Positions 10,292-20,497 of a stretch of 64,000 nucleotides of DNA are shown in pieces. The position numbers and the translations under genes are program-made. Location of the stretch: positions 992,001-1,056,000 of the forward strand of contig JAPFFF010000052.1 in the NCBI GenBank assembly GCA_039105265.1. Reading direction: 5' to 3'. The DNA comes from Tritrichomonas musculus (taxonomy: Eukaryota; Parabasalia; Tritrichomonadida; Tritrichomonadidae). The notes beneath the pieces are model-generated. The model worked only from the letters and a program-made list of their open reading frames with translations, was not told the DNA's origin and searched no databases. Every line of letters starts with the position of its first letter. Position 1 is the first letter of the stretch.

Positions 10292-13200
10292 TTAAATATT
10301 TGCTGAACGATAAATAATGTAATCAAGAGTATTCAAGAGTAAATTCTGATCTGAATCAACTCTTGAATTCATTTCATTTATCTGAGCATTTGTCAAGTTG
10401 ACTCCAGCTTTTTTAGCATAATTTTTATATCTATCAACGACTTTTGGACGCAGAGTTGTTGCTCGTCCTTTCAGAACTTTATAATAAATCATTTTTGTAG
10501 CGCTTTCATTTATAACTTTTACGATTTCTTCTTCATCGGAGAGAAGCACGAAGTCTTCCATTCCATTTATTGCGAACTTAATAAACAAAGAGACACATTC
10601 GGCATTCAATAAAGAACCGACTTTTTGCGTCAAATCGAAAACGGAGATCAAAGAACTGTCATTTTCAAAAGACACTTTTGTATTAACGTCTTCATTCAAA
10701 TTGCAGATTGTTATGGTATCAATTTTTTTATATTCTTTTGTTGATCTTTGGGTAGATCTAGCGGTTTGATTGAATAAGTCAATGTTTATATTATTAATTT
10801 GATAAACATGAACAATTCTTTCTTTTTCATCAAACTTTTTCAATAGATGAAAAGTGTCTTTGTCATCTAAGAAAACTTTTCCATGAGAAAAGAAGACGTA
10901 TTGATTATTTTCATTCAATTGCAGGCTCTTTTTATAATCAAGAAGTCTTTTTTTATCAGAGAAAGAATCAACTCTTTCTTTATTATTGATAATGAATGTC
11001 ACTTTTTCATTCAAATTATCATCCTTGTCAATTTTTGTCTTCTCAATTTTGACTTCAATTTCTTCTCCAAATTCGCAGATTCTGTCATTGTCATGAATTT
11101 CTTCATCGTCATAAAATAGTGAGAATTGAAAATAGATGTATTTCTTGGCAATTCTTCTGAGATCAGAACCAATTGCGTTTGGAGGGAAATAATTTGTAAC
11201 AACTTGATTTAATTTCCTTGAAATTACAATTTTTTTCGAGTAATATTTTTCAGTCAATTCTTCAATTTGAATTTGACCATCAACTTGATAAAGCTTTGTA
11301 TTGTTGAGAAGAAGCTTGTTCTGTGCTTTAATAACAACAGCATTTGTAGTGATCATTCGATCATAAATATATTTCCTAACATCGCCAATTTCTTGATCTC
11401 TGAAGAACAAATTATTGTATTTTGAATCGGCGAAGTTGTTGAATTTAACTCTCGTTCTACTTGGAATAACTTCAACTTTGGATATACTTGGGAGATTGGA
11501 GAAATCATAAATATCAATCTTTTTATTATCATAGATAAAAGTTGAGTTTTCAGTGTCAATTTCAAGTTGTGATCTGAAACATTGTAGAATGTCTTGTTGT
11601 GTGTAATAATGTAATTCATTCATGTCAAAAATTCTCCCATTAAAAAGTAAAACTTTCGATTTAACAAGAGTTGCTGTGATGATGTCTTGACTTCCAATAT
11701 TTAGATCATTTAGATTCTGTTCGCCCTTCAATTCTTTGTTTTTATGCTTCAATAAATACATCTTTTTCGTGCTGATTTTTCGCTGCAGGTCTGCAACAGT
11801 AATACAACTCTCTTCTAGATCAAAAGTCTTGGTTTTATCATCAATTTCAACTGTGAATGATCTGGTCTCAATGAAAACAGTTAAAAATTGACCTTCTTGA
11901 TATTTGATCTCTTTGAAAAAGTGGCTTCGAAGCTCATTTCCATTGTAATAGAAAAACAATTTCTTCGGATTAAAATCTTTCTGTGTTTTCTTTACAATGT
12001 GTCCTGCAACCAATGATCTAATCTCTTCAAATGTTATGAATTCATCATCCACGAACAAAAAGTAATCTTCAATTTTTTCAGATTTGAGAGAAAATTTAAA
12101 ACCGACTTTTTTTCCTTTTTGTAATTCAAACAGAGATTCGTAAAATTGAATTGAATTTGAATTACTAATAGAATTCTTTACTGGCACTTTTTGTTCATCA
12201 CTCAAAGATGGATTATTCGGTGTTTCTTCTTTAACAATTTTAATGATTATTCGCTCTTCATCGTGCTGGTTGTATTGAAGAGCTTCGAATGTTTCTTGAG
12301 ATGAAAAACTCCTTCCTTTGTATTCAAACACAAGTCTTTCTGGATATTCGAATTGGCTCCACTCTCTTGTGAATTTTAGCATGTTTTTGGTTGGGTAATA
12401 TTTGAGATGCGTCGAGATTTGACTAAGTTTGTCTTCTCGCATGAATTTGGACTCATACTTGTACTTGCCGTCTTCTGTAATGAATTTGTATTCAATGTCA
12501 AATTTAACAACGATTATCTTGCCTGCTTCGTTGTGGTAACTGTCATACAAATTGTCACTGTTGGAGCTTATTTTGACAGCTTTGCCTTTGCTTGTTTGCT
12601 TAAGCATTTTGACGCTGTATTTGTTCTCAAATGCGTCTTCAATATGGCGGATGGCATCGCTGACTGTTGCAGTCCTGGGAATTGAAAATTCACATTGCTC
12701 CCTGTCGCCTCCATAGCCTTCTGATACTTTAAAATTATATATACAATTTTCAATTCTTGCTGTGGCTTGTGTTGCATCTTTATTCAATCCGTCTGGCTTC
12801 TCAATAGCTGAGTCAGTTGTCGCTGTTTCTCCTTGACTGCGTTTGGTTGTCTCATCTTGCTTTCCTTTGTCTGATTCATCTTTCTTTTCAATGGTTATTT
12901 CATTTTTCTCTACTTTTTCTGATTCTTCTTTCTTTTCTTTGGTTATTTCATCATTCTTTACTTTGTTGGATTCTTCTTTCCTTAATTTGTCGGATTCTTC
13001 TTTCTTTATTTTTTCTGATTCTTCTTTCTTTATTTTTTCTGATTCTTCTTTCTTTACTTTGTCGGATTCTTCTTTCTTTACTTTGTCGGATTCTTCTTTC
13101 TTTATTTTTTCTGATTCATCTTTCTTTATTTTTTCTGATTCATCTTTCTTTATTTTTTCTGATTCTTCTTTCTTTACTTTGTCGGATTCTTCTTTCTTTA

Positions 13201-15439
13201 TTTTTTCTGATTCATCTTTCTTTATTTTTTCTGATTCATCTTTCTTTATTTTTTCTGATTCATCTTTCTTTATTTTTTCTGATTCATCTTTCTTTATTTT
13301 TTCTGATTCATCTTTCTTTATTTTTTCTGATTCATCTTTCTTTATTTTTTCTGATTCTTCTTTCTTTTCTTTAGTTATTTCCTCTTTTATTCCTCTTTTT
13401 GATCTATCTTTCTCTAATATTTCTAATTCATCTTTCTCTACTTTTTCTGATTCAACTTTCTTTAATTTATCTGATTCAATTGTTGTCTTTTGTTTTGATT
13501 CATCTTGATTATCTTGAGTTATATCCATTTTTACAGGATCATTCTGCTTCTCTTTAGTTGTTTCATTCTGCTTTTCGTTAGATGTGACATTTGGTTTTCC
13601 CTTGGCCTCTACGTTTGGCTGCAATTTAGCTGATCTGATTGGTCTTTGGCTATTCCTTCCAATTTCTTCCAGCCTTCCTTTGGCTGACCTGCTTGGTCTT
13701 TGGCTATTTTTTTCCAAGTTATACTTTTTATTTACAATTTTTTTGATTATGACGAATTTTTTATTATCAAAGTAATCAAAGAACAAGAGGTCGCCTGTTA
13801 ATTCTTTTGATGAAGCAAATTCAAAATCAAAATCTATTTGTGCTTTTTCTTTAATCTTTTCAATCACATTATTTATTGTCTGGCCAGAATTGACTGTTAT
13901 TTTACATTTGTAGTCTGATTCCGGCTCTTTAAACAGGTATGGAATGCTTTGCTTTTTCTTTGTCGGAATTGTATCATTTGTATCAATCTGTTTTCTTATT
14001 TTGATGATGATTCTATCATTATCGTGCCGCCTGAAGTGAAGAGACTCGAATGTTTCTTGACCAGAAAATTTTTTCCCTTTGTAAGAAAACTCTAGTCTAT
14101 CAGTGTACCGAAAATCATACTCATAATCAGATTCGCTAGTAAATTTTAAAATATCCTTGGCAGGGTCATATTCCAAGTACGATGAAATCTCATTCAATTT
14201 CTCATTTAGCTTGAATTTGATATCATCTTTATACTTTCCATCACCGGTTACAAATTTGTAATAAATATCAAGTTTTGCAGCGTAAATTTCATCTGTTTCT
14301 TGGCCTATGTAATAATCATGCAAATTGGCATCCTCTTCAAGTACATTCCTTTTACCTTGTTTATTTTTGATAATTATAGAAAACCGATATTTGTGGTCAA
14401 ATTCCTCTTCAATTTGACGAATCACATCACTAACCGTGAAACTAATTGGAAATGTAAATTCATGAGGTTTTCTTTCACCATTGTAGCCTTCCGCGACATC
14501 CAAATAATATGTATATGTAGCAACTTGATGTGTAGTTTCAGGTGGTTTTTCTTTTTCTTTCAATAATTGAATGTAACGGTTCACTTCGTCTTGATCATAT
14601 CCTTTGAAAGCTGATTCAAATTCGCCTTTCGAAATATCGTCAACAATTCTTTTAAAAGAGTATCTTTTTGCAGCTTCAGGTGCCCAACAATTTGTTAAGA
14701 AATTTATTATTTTTTTGTCCTTGATCATAGATGTTTCTGGCCGAGCTCCTTTTTTAATTCTATTTATTCTTTGATAGTTGTCTTTCGCTTTTATGTTTGG
14801 CTTAATTTCAGTGATGAGTTGGTATGAGATGAGTGCAAACGAATATACATCGCATTCAGCATAATAGCGATCATCATCTAAGGTTTCTGGTGGAATAAAA
14901 ATTGGATTTTCAATTGTTAGAACTTTTTGTGAACTTTCATAATTTTTTGAGAAGCTAAAAAAACTTATTCGAGGATAAAAGTGCTCATCAAGGAGGATGT
15001 TGTCTGGGGTTAAGTTTCCATGAATTATTTGGTTGTCATGGAGATATTTCATGGCATATGCAATTCCAATGAAAATTATATATCTTTTAGTAGTTGTAAA
15101 TAATGGCGAAATATCTTTCTTTTTGAGTTTTAAAATTTGATCTAATGATTTATTAGGCATGTAATCGGTTACAAAAGTTGGATATTGATGATACATTATA
15201 AAACCATGAAAATTAAGGACTGCGGGATGATCAAGGTTTCGAATTTTTTGGATATCGTTTTTAAAATTAGACTCATCTTCTTCTGTTAATTTTTCTTTAC
15301 TTTTTTTAATGATATATTTTTGTTTTGAATTACTTTCCTCGCATAAATATATCTTTCCATATGCACCTTCACATATTTTTTCCAGATTTTTATAATTGTT
15401 CAAATTATTAAGAAAAGGAATGCTATGGAAAGCATTCAT
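10292..15439 (-). CDS. Giant TKL-like pseudokinase with ubiquitin-like modules and KKDESEKI repeats
   Basis: The product is 1715 residues. Residues about 17-275 form a kinase fold: a degenerate glycine loop (CEGAYGKIYLCE), KYIIKKSK for the ATP-binding lysine region, IPPETL in place of APE and DVYSFALISYQLITE. The catalytic loop reads HGNLTPDN (near residue 141), so the HRD aspartate is Asn, and DFG is replaced by FFSFS; catalysis is therefore unlikely. Two related modules follow at about 306-483 and 900-1070. Each begins with a ubiquitin-like segment (FTVSDVIRQIEE / ATVSDAIRHIED) and ends with SxQETFExLxxxxHDxERIIIKI. They flank a charged tandem repeat (about 690-828). The region from about 1110 to 1660 contains further beta-grasp-like segments. 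No membrane segment is seen. A signalling scaffold is inferred. The start is the first ATG; other members of this family start in a similar way (short leader, then the kinase). Confidence 0.82.
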   Translation of the reverse strand: MNAFHSIPFLNNLNNYKNLEKICEGAYGKIYLCEESNSKQKYIIKKSKEKLTEEDESNFKNDIQKIRNLDHPAVLNFHGFIMYHQYPTFVTDYMPNKSLDQILKLKKKDISPLFTTTKRYIIFIGIAYAMKYLHDNQIIHGNLTPDNILLDEHFYPRISFFSFSKNYESSQKVLTIENPIFIPPETLDDDRYYAECDVYSFALISYQLITEIKPNIKAKDNYQRINRIKKGARPETSMIKDKKIINFLTNCWAPEAAKRYSFKRIVDDISKGEFESAFKGYDQDEVNRYIQLLKEKEKPPETTHQVATYTYYLDVAEGYNGERKPHEFTFPISFTVSDVIRQIEEEFDHKYRFSIIIKNKQGKRNVLEEDANLHDYYIGQETDEIYAAKLDIYYKFVTGDGKYKDDIKFKLNEKLNEISSYLEYDPAKDILKFTSESDYEYDFRYTDRLEFSYKGKKFSGQETFESLHFRRHDNDRIIIKIRKQIDTNDTIPTKKKQSIPYLFKEPESDYKCKITVNSGQTINNVIEKIKEKAQIDFDFEFASSKELTGDLLFFDYFDNKKFVIIKKIVNKKYNLEKNSQRPSRSAKGRLEEIGRNSQRPIRSAKLQPNVEAKGKPNVTSNEKQNETTKEKQNDPVKMDITQDNQDESKQKTTIESDKLKKVESEKVEKDELEILEKDRSKRGIKEEITKEKKEESEKIKKDESEKIKKDESEKIKKDESEKIKKDESEKIKKDESEKIKKDESEKIKKEESDKVKKEESEKIKKDESEKIKKDESEKIKKEESDKVKKEESDKVKKEESEKIKKEESEKIKKEESDKLRKEESNKVKNDEITKEKKEESEKVEKNEITIEKKDESDKGKQDETTKRSQGETATTDSAIEKPDGLNKDATQATARIENCIYNFKVSEGYGGDREQCEFSIPRTATVSDAIRHIEDAFENKYSVKMLKQTSKGKAVKISSNSDNLYDSYHNEAGKIIVVKFDIEYKFITEDGKYKYESKFMREDKLSQISTHLKYYPTKNMLKFTREWSQFEYPERLVFEYKGRSFSSQETFEALQYNQHDEERIIIKIVKEETPNNPSLSDEQKVPVKNSISNSNSIQFYESLFELQKGKKVGFKFSLKSEKIEDYFLFVDDEFITFEEIRSLVAGHIVKKTQKDFNPKKLFFYYNGNELRSHFFKEIKYQEGQFLTVFIETRSFTVEIDDKTKTFDLEESCITVADLQRKISTKKMYLLKHKNKELKGEQNLNDLNIGSQDIITATLVKSKVLLFNGRIFDMNELHYYTQQDILQCFRSQLEIDTENSTFIYDNKKIDIYDFSNLPSISKVEVIPSRTRVKFNNFADSKYNNLFFRDQEIGDVRKYIYDRMITTNAVVIKAQNKLLLNNTKLYQVDGQIQIEELTEKYYSKKIVISRKLNQVVTNYFPPNAIGSDLRRIAKKYIYFQFSLFYDDEEIHDNDRICEFGEEIEVKIEKTKIDKDDNLNEKVTFIINNKERVDSFSDKKRLLDYKKSLQLNENNQYVFFSHGKVFLDDKDTFHLLKKFDEKERIVHVYQINNINIDLFNQTARSTQRSTKEYKKIDTITICNLNEDVNTKVSFENDSSLISVFDLTQKVGSLLNAECVSLFIKFAINGMEDFVLLSDEEEIVKVINESATKMIYYKVLKGRATTLRPKVVDRYKNYAKKAGVNLTNAQINEMNSRVDSDQNLLLNTLDYIIYRSANI
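12955..13370 (-). repeat. 24-bp tandem repeat coding KKDESEKI
   Basis: About 17 units of 24 bp lie in frame inside the pseudokinase gene. They code octapeptides of the form KK(D/E)ES(E/D)K(I/V). Several neighbouring copies are identical in DNA, so the array probably varies in length by slippage or unequal exchange. The segment is predicted to be a long charged helix or disordered spacer. It also creates long shadow frames on the other strand, which are not genes. Confidence 0.9.
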
Positions 15440-16385
15440 GCTTTTGTCGTTTTATTTTATGTCTTGAATTCAAATATTTGAATATGCTCAATTAATTTTT
15501 TTCAATAGGCTAATAACTTTTTGTATTGATAATAAATCTTCTAAAAGTATTAATTTATCTTAAAAAAAAATTTAAATTTATTTTATTACAAAACATTAAT
15601 TTTTTCATTATGCATTGAAACAGCTGTTTTAAAATTTTAATTGGGCTGTTTTTATATTTAATGGAGGAAATTTTACTGGGATATTGTTATGTTGACCTTC
15701 ATAAAGTTCGCATAACTTTTGTCTATATTCAAATTTCGATATTTTTTCAGAATCGAAAAGGAAATAAACTATATTAAAAGTGAAATTCATTTAATGAGAT
15801 TATTGAGAAATAAGGAAAATATTATTTTTATATTTCATTCAAATTAATTCAATTTTTAAAAAATAAAGATATCTAATTATTCAAAACAAAACAAAAGAAA
15901 TCATGAGATGCATTTGTAATTAATTTTAATATATATTTTAATTTAAAAATATATAATTTCAAATATCACTGTACTTTGAGTTAGATGTGAAAGTTTCCGT
16001 TGGTCTCCCTTTATTTTGAATCCGACTTTATAATAGGTGGTTTATGTGTCAAAAAAAATAAAAATTCGTGAGATTGATATATATTTTTCTGAAATTTGAA
16101 TCCCCCTTTCAAATAAAACTCAATTATTTGAGAGGGGAATGGAAATGCTTTTTAAAACGATCCAGTAAATAATTAAGATAATATCATTATTACCATTATA
16201 TTATTCACTCCAAAGTGGAAATGATATATGATATCTTTTTGAGTGAAAAAAAAAGAAATATTGCTATTATATGATAATTATAATAATTTTCACTAGCCTA
16301 TAATTTTCTAATCAACTTCAAAATAATGATATATTAACACCATTTTTATTCATTTTACATATTTGATTCAAATTTTTAGCTTTTA
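15440..16385. other. Non-coding AT-rich DNA upstream of the pseudokinase
   Basis: No gene-sized frame or recognisable element is seen. A slightly less AT-rich patch lies at about 15990-16150 (GTTGGTCTCCC, GAATCCCCC), with no clear ends. The promoter of the minus-strand pseudokinase should lie just beyond 15440, but no clean initiator motif was found. Confidence 0.4.
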
Positions 16386-16994
16386 TTATAATTATTTGGT
16401 AAATATTTTTTTTTGAACTTTTTAGATTTTTTCCCCTCAATTTTTTTCTTTGTATATTTGTTCACAAATAGTTGAACTTTTTAGATTTTTTCCTCTCAAT
16501 TTGGATTTTTTTAAAAAAGCTAAAAAGCATTAAAATAAGTAAATAAAATACTAAAAGAAGAAACTATAGTTTATTAGCCAAGAGTGAAAGCGCATTTGAC
16601 ATATTTGTGTTCTTTTTGTGAGAATTGTGATAATATATATCTCTTCAAAATTTGAAGCTAAATATTGATTTCTTTTTCATCTTTTGCTCTCAATTTTTTT
16701 TATTGGATCGGTAATACCAGCATTATGCTCTTAAAAGCAGGAAATAAGGAAAATTTAGACAACGATTTTAATAAAAATTGGAAATTGCAATTCGAAGTTT
16801 ATTTTTCTTCTTCATTATTGAGCATATAATGCCTGTAATGCTGTGAAATGGTGTTTATTGGTATAAAAACCTCGAATACTTACTTCTTAAATAGTAAAAT
16901 TCTAAAGATATTATGACAAATAAGCATTCAAAAAAATTGAGAGTAAAAAATCCAAAAAGTTCAAAAATAAAGATTTACCAATTATTTAATAAAG
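16386..16994. mobile_element. Inverted-repeat element, family unknown
   Basis: Arms of about 60 bp at 16386-16447 and 16930-16994 are inverted copies; both contain GGTAAAT, TTGAACTTTTT and CTCAATTTTTTT on one strand. The left arm is partly repeated in direct orientation 59 bp further in (16471-16500). The interior has a weaker palindrome around AGCATTATGCTC (near 16720) and GAGCATATAATGC (near 16822). No coding frame and no clear target duplication were seen. A MITE or foldback element is likely. Confidence 0.5.
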
Positions 16995-17001
16995 TTTGAT
17001 A

Positions 17002-17590
17002 AACAGGAACCAAATAAGTTATCAAAAAGTTTTACATATGCTTAATAATATTTTTTCTTAAAATCGTAGCAAATTAGGCCAACTATCGCATTTAGACTCC
17101 CAAGACCGATATCACCAAATGTACATCCGATGTATTATACCATGAGTTGCAAGATTTTTCCAATTTGGTCATGCTTTTATAAAATCGCATATCTTTGAAA
17201 TTACATTGTTACTTGATATTCTTACCTACCTTATTTAGTAATCCGACAGAAAAATAGGAAAGCTTTTCCTTACAACTTGTTCCAACTAATACTGTTATAG
17301 ATACAATACTATATTTAAGCTATTCTCATCAAGATCTTTTTTTTATATATAACATAAAAGTCAACACACATATACTAAATGGAAACTTAGGAAAGAACAT
17401 TAATTACAGTGTTAATAATTAAGATAATTTAGATATATTTTTTTTATTTTTATAAACTTTTTGAAGCGGCCAAAATCTCAGTAACAATTATTTTCACTTT
17501 TTGAGGCAATTTTATTTTATTTTCTCTTCATTTCTTTTGAATTTTCACTTTTTTGAGAACTTTGGTGGTACTGAGTTTTTGGTTCCAGTT
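17002..17590. mobile_element. Possible TA-flanked MITE (AACAGGAACCAAA ends)
   Basis: The left end AACAGGAACCAAA (17002) and the right end TTTGGTTCCAGTT (17578-17590) are inverted repeats with one mismatch, each flanked by TA. The interior contains a less AT-rich patch at about 17060-17290 with short coding-like segments but no identifiable protein. The repeat is only 13 bp, so this is a weak call. Confidence 0.35.
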
Positions 17591-17592
17591 TA

Positions 17593-18947
17593 TTTTATGT
17601 AAAAAACAGTTTCATTACTATATAATGAGTACACATATATGATATAGATGAGTTAAAAATCTTATTATACATTGAATTATAGTAACAATAAGAAATGCTT
17701 CTTATTTTGTCGATTACTTCTATTAAAAAAGAGGTTTTTAAAATTTTAGCACAGATTTTTCCACCAATATGTATTGTTAAAATATAATAACTATAAAATA
17801 AATATTAATATTTAATTCAGAAAAGAATTAAGCTATGCATAATTTGTTCAATTGATATAATTTCCGATAATATATTCAAATTATTTATAATATTATATTA
17901 TTAATATTAATGATTTATTTTTAAATGTAATAAGCTAGTACAAATTAAAATATTCAATAATATATAGAAATGATTTTGTATATTTTACAAAATATATTTT
18001 CAATTAAAAACCAGTTTTTAAAAACCCTACTCAAAAGTGCAACTATTCTATAATTAATCCAAAATTAAAAATTAAAATCGATTTTTTTTCTCAAAAAAGT
18101 TCGATTTTTTATCCTCCTTAAAAATTTTTAAGAATCAATATGAATGTCGATTTGGCAAAATTAGATTAACCACTCAGAGTATGAAAGCATTGGTAATCTT
18201 TAAATAAAAAAATATGCTATAAAGCAATAATTTTTGGAATGTTTTGATTAATAATATGTATTTCAATAGCGGTTGGATCAAATAGACCTTTTATAATTAC
18301 TTTTTAATTATATTATTTAATATTTGATTTTCATCAGTTTCTAAATTGAGTCAAAAAGTATTGTAGAATCTTGGGTTAAACTATCAACATTTTCAGATTT
18401 TTTCAATTTTGAACATTGAAAAGTTCGACTTTTTCTGAAAAAACAAGTGAGGGTAATTACTTTTGTATATACGAACAAAAATTGAAATAAATATTTCAAT
18501 TTTTGAAACAAAAAAATGAATACAAATTATTTGATATTTTTTTTTTTAAGATTTTTTGAAATAAACTTCTAATCTAGAATTGGTGATAATTTTAACAAAT
18601 CAGTATAATAAAAAGTAAAATGTATTCAAAAAAAAAAATTGAGAGCAGAATAATATGGATAAATTCAAAAATTGAATTCGATTTAAAAACTTTGGAAATA
18701 GAAAACTCAATAATTATATAGTTTGATTATTTACTTTAAAAATGTTTTATTATAACAGTGAGTGAAAAAGTATTTGTATCAAAAAAATTAAGTACAATTA
18801 TTTTTTTGAGAGGTTTTCAATGAAAACTTTTAAGAGAAATCATGAAAGTAGCTTCATTCTTTTTCCAAAGGAATTAGATAAATAACTTTTAGCCTGATTA
18901 ATTTAGCACAAAATATTAAAAAAAAATTTATTACAACAAAATTTCAA
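17593..18947. other. Non-coding AT-rich DNA
   Basis: No frame of gene size is seen on either strand. Homopolymer runs are common. Two stretches with AAAAGTTCGA followed by poly-T (near 18107 and 18420) lie in the same orientation, but I could not define an element. Confidence 0.4.
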
Positions 18948-18953
18948 TCATTC
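18948..18953 (+). promoter_or_regulatory. Inr-like initiator (TCATTC)
   Basis: TCATTC lies about 18 bp before the kinase ATG at 18969. It matches the trichomonad initiator pattern TCA(Y)T(W), which sits a few to 20 bp before start codons. Neighbouring TCAATC and TCAATT copies overlap it, so the exact start is uncertain. Confidence 0.4.
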
Positions 18954-18968
18954 AATTCTTATTTTGAT

Positions 18969-20414
18969 ATGGAAATCGTTCATCCGATACTTGGGAAGTA
19001 TCAAATCGTTAATAAAATAGGGCGAGGCTCTTTTGCCTCAGTTTACCTTGCCAAACATCAAAAACTACAGTATCCTGTTGCTATTAAAATAATCAAAAAA
19101 GGAAATGAAGATATAAATGATCGTAATTCATTCGATCTTTTCAAATCAATCATGCATCCTTTCATTTGCCAGGATTTTGACTTCATCAAAACTTCTCAAG
19201 GTAATGATTGTGTCATAATGGAATATGTTGAAGGAAAAACTTTACTCGAATACGCAAATCTTAATGCTCCGCTTTCTGAAAAAGAAATTCAGACCATATT
19301 TGGCCAACTTGTTATAGCCATTGACTTTCTTCATAAGCACCAGATAATCCATCGTGACCTCAAATGCGAAAATATAATGATTGATAAATACAAAAACATT
19401 CGCTTAATTGATCTAAGTTTTTCATGCAATAATCGTAAGAATCACTCTACTTTATGCGGTTCACCAGCGTATATAGCCCCAGAAATTATTTCTCATCAAA
19501 ATTATGGGAATTCAGTTGATATTTGGTCAATGGGTATAATTTTGTATGCACTCACATATGGTAAATTGCCATTTGAAAATCAGAATTACTCCATATTATT
19601 TCATTTAATTACTTCAGCAAATCCAACATTTGCTTATAATGATAAAATTAGTAGCAATCTTGTAGATCTGATTCAAAAGATACTAGTCAAAGATCCAAAT
19701 CAACGAATTTCTATTGACGATATTAAAAAGCATCCATTTTTTACTTCTGATTCCAACGGAAATGAATATGCTTTTAGCGAACAGCAAATTAATTTATTTG
19801 TTCGAGAACCTGAAGCCCAAATTGCTCCTGAAATTCAAGTGTTGCAAAAAATGGAATTGTCAAAAACAGAATGTGTTGATGCCACTAACGAAATTAAGTC
19901 TGGACAGAAAACTTATTATTCAATGACGTATAATATCTTATACAAGAATTATATAACAACAGTACAGATGCCATATTTATCTCGTTTTCTGTTACAAGTA
20001 GGAAAATGTACTAGAAAAAATGATTTTCAATTAAAAATTGACATATCAAATGTAAAAAATCAAAAAAATGAAATTCAAACGCAAAGAGTCGACTCAAAGG
20101 CACGGTTCAATTTAAGTCCAGATGGAAGTGATTTAACCCCTCCTCAATCCCCTAATTCTTCCAGAGAAAAATTTGTATTGAATAATAATAATAATTTCAC
20201 TCAGGTTGGTCGTCCAATGTTCATAAACGGACATGTCCAGTTTCGCAGGTTTAGCTCTGTTTCAAAACCTTTGGGAAATATTGTGACAAAAAGAAGTTTG
20301 ATTAATTTGAATCCAAAAAATCTTCTTTTATCAGTACCAAAGCCATCAAAGCCAATGTTTGGGAAATTATGTAGTACTTCTGTAGAAGTGTTACCGCAGT
20401 TAGAAAATCCATAA
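18969..20414 (+). CDS. Ser/Thr protein kinase, CAMK-like (AMPK/KIN family type)
   Basis: The 481-residue protein has a complete N-terminal kinase domain at about 8-262. It shows IGRGSFASVYLA (glycine loop), VAIK with Lys40, HRDLKCEN with Asp130, GSPAYIAPE, DIWSMGIILYAL and a final HPFF motif. The metal-binding DFG is DLS (residues 148-150, IDLSFSC), keeping the essential Asp. The short CGSPAYIAPE activation segment and YGNSVDIWS fit the CAMK/SNF1-related group. The roughly 220-residue tail is Ser/Asn-rich with no recognised domain and is probably regulatory. An active cytosolic kinase is inferred. The start is the first ATG, just after an Inr-like motif. Confidence 0.88.
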   Translation: MEIVHPILGKYQIVNKIGRGSFASVYLAKHQKLQYPVAIKIIKKGNEDINDRNSFDLFKSIMHPFICQDFDFIKTSQGNDCVIMEYVEGKTLLEYANLNAPLSEKEIQTIFGQLVIAIDFLHKHQIIHRDLKCENIMIDKYKNIRLIDLSFSCNNRKNHSTLCGSPAYIAPEIISHQNYGNSVDIWSMGIILYALTYGKLPFENQNYSILFHLITSANPTFAYNDKISSNLVDLIQKILVKDPNQRISIDDIKKHPFFTSDSNGNEYAFSEQQINLFVREPEAQIAPEIQVLQKMELSKTECVDATNEIKSGQKTYYSMTYNILYKNYITTVQMPYLSRFLLQVGKCTRKNDFQLKIDISNVKNQKNEIQTQRVDSKARFNLSPDGSDLTPPQSPNSSREKFVLNNNNNFTQVGRPMFINGHVQFRRFSSVSKPLGNIVTKRSLINLNPKNLLLSVPKPSKPMFGKLCSTSVEVLPQLENP

Positions 20415-20497
20415 GAGTAGAATTGTTTTTATTTTTTATAAAATATTTTTTTTGAAAGTTTTTATTATTGATTAATCACTATTATTGTTTTATAGGT

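Noticed and set aside
12817-13508. Two long plus-strand frames (Leu/Phe/Ser-rich) opposite the pseudokinase repeat
   Set aside because: They are antisense reading of the 24-bp KKDESEKI array; composition is a mirror of the repeat and has no start signal.
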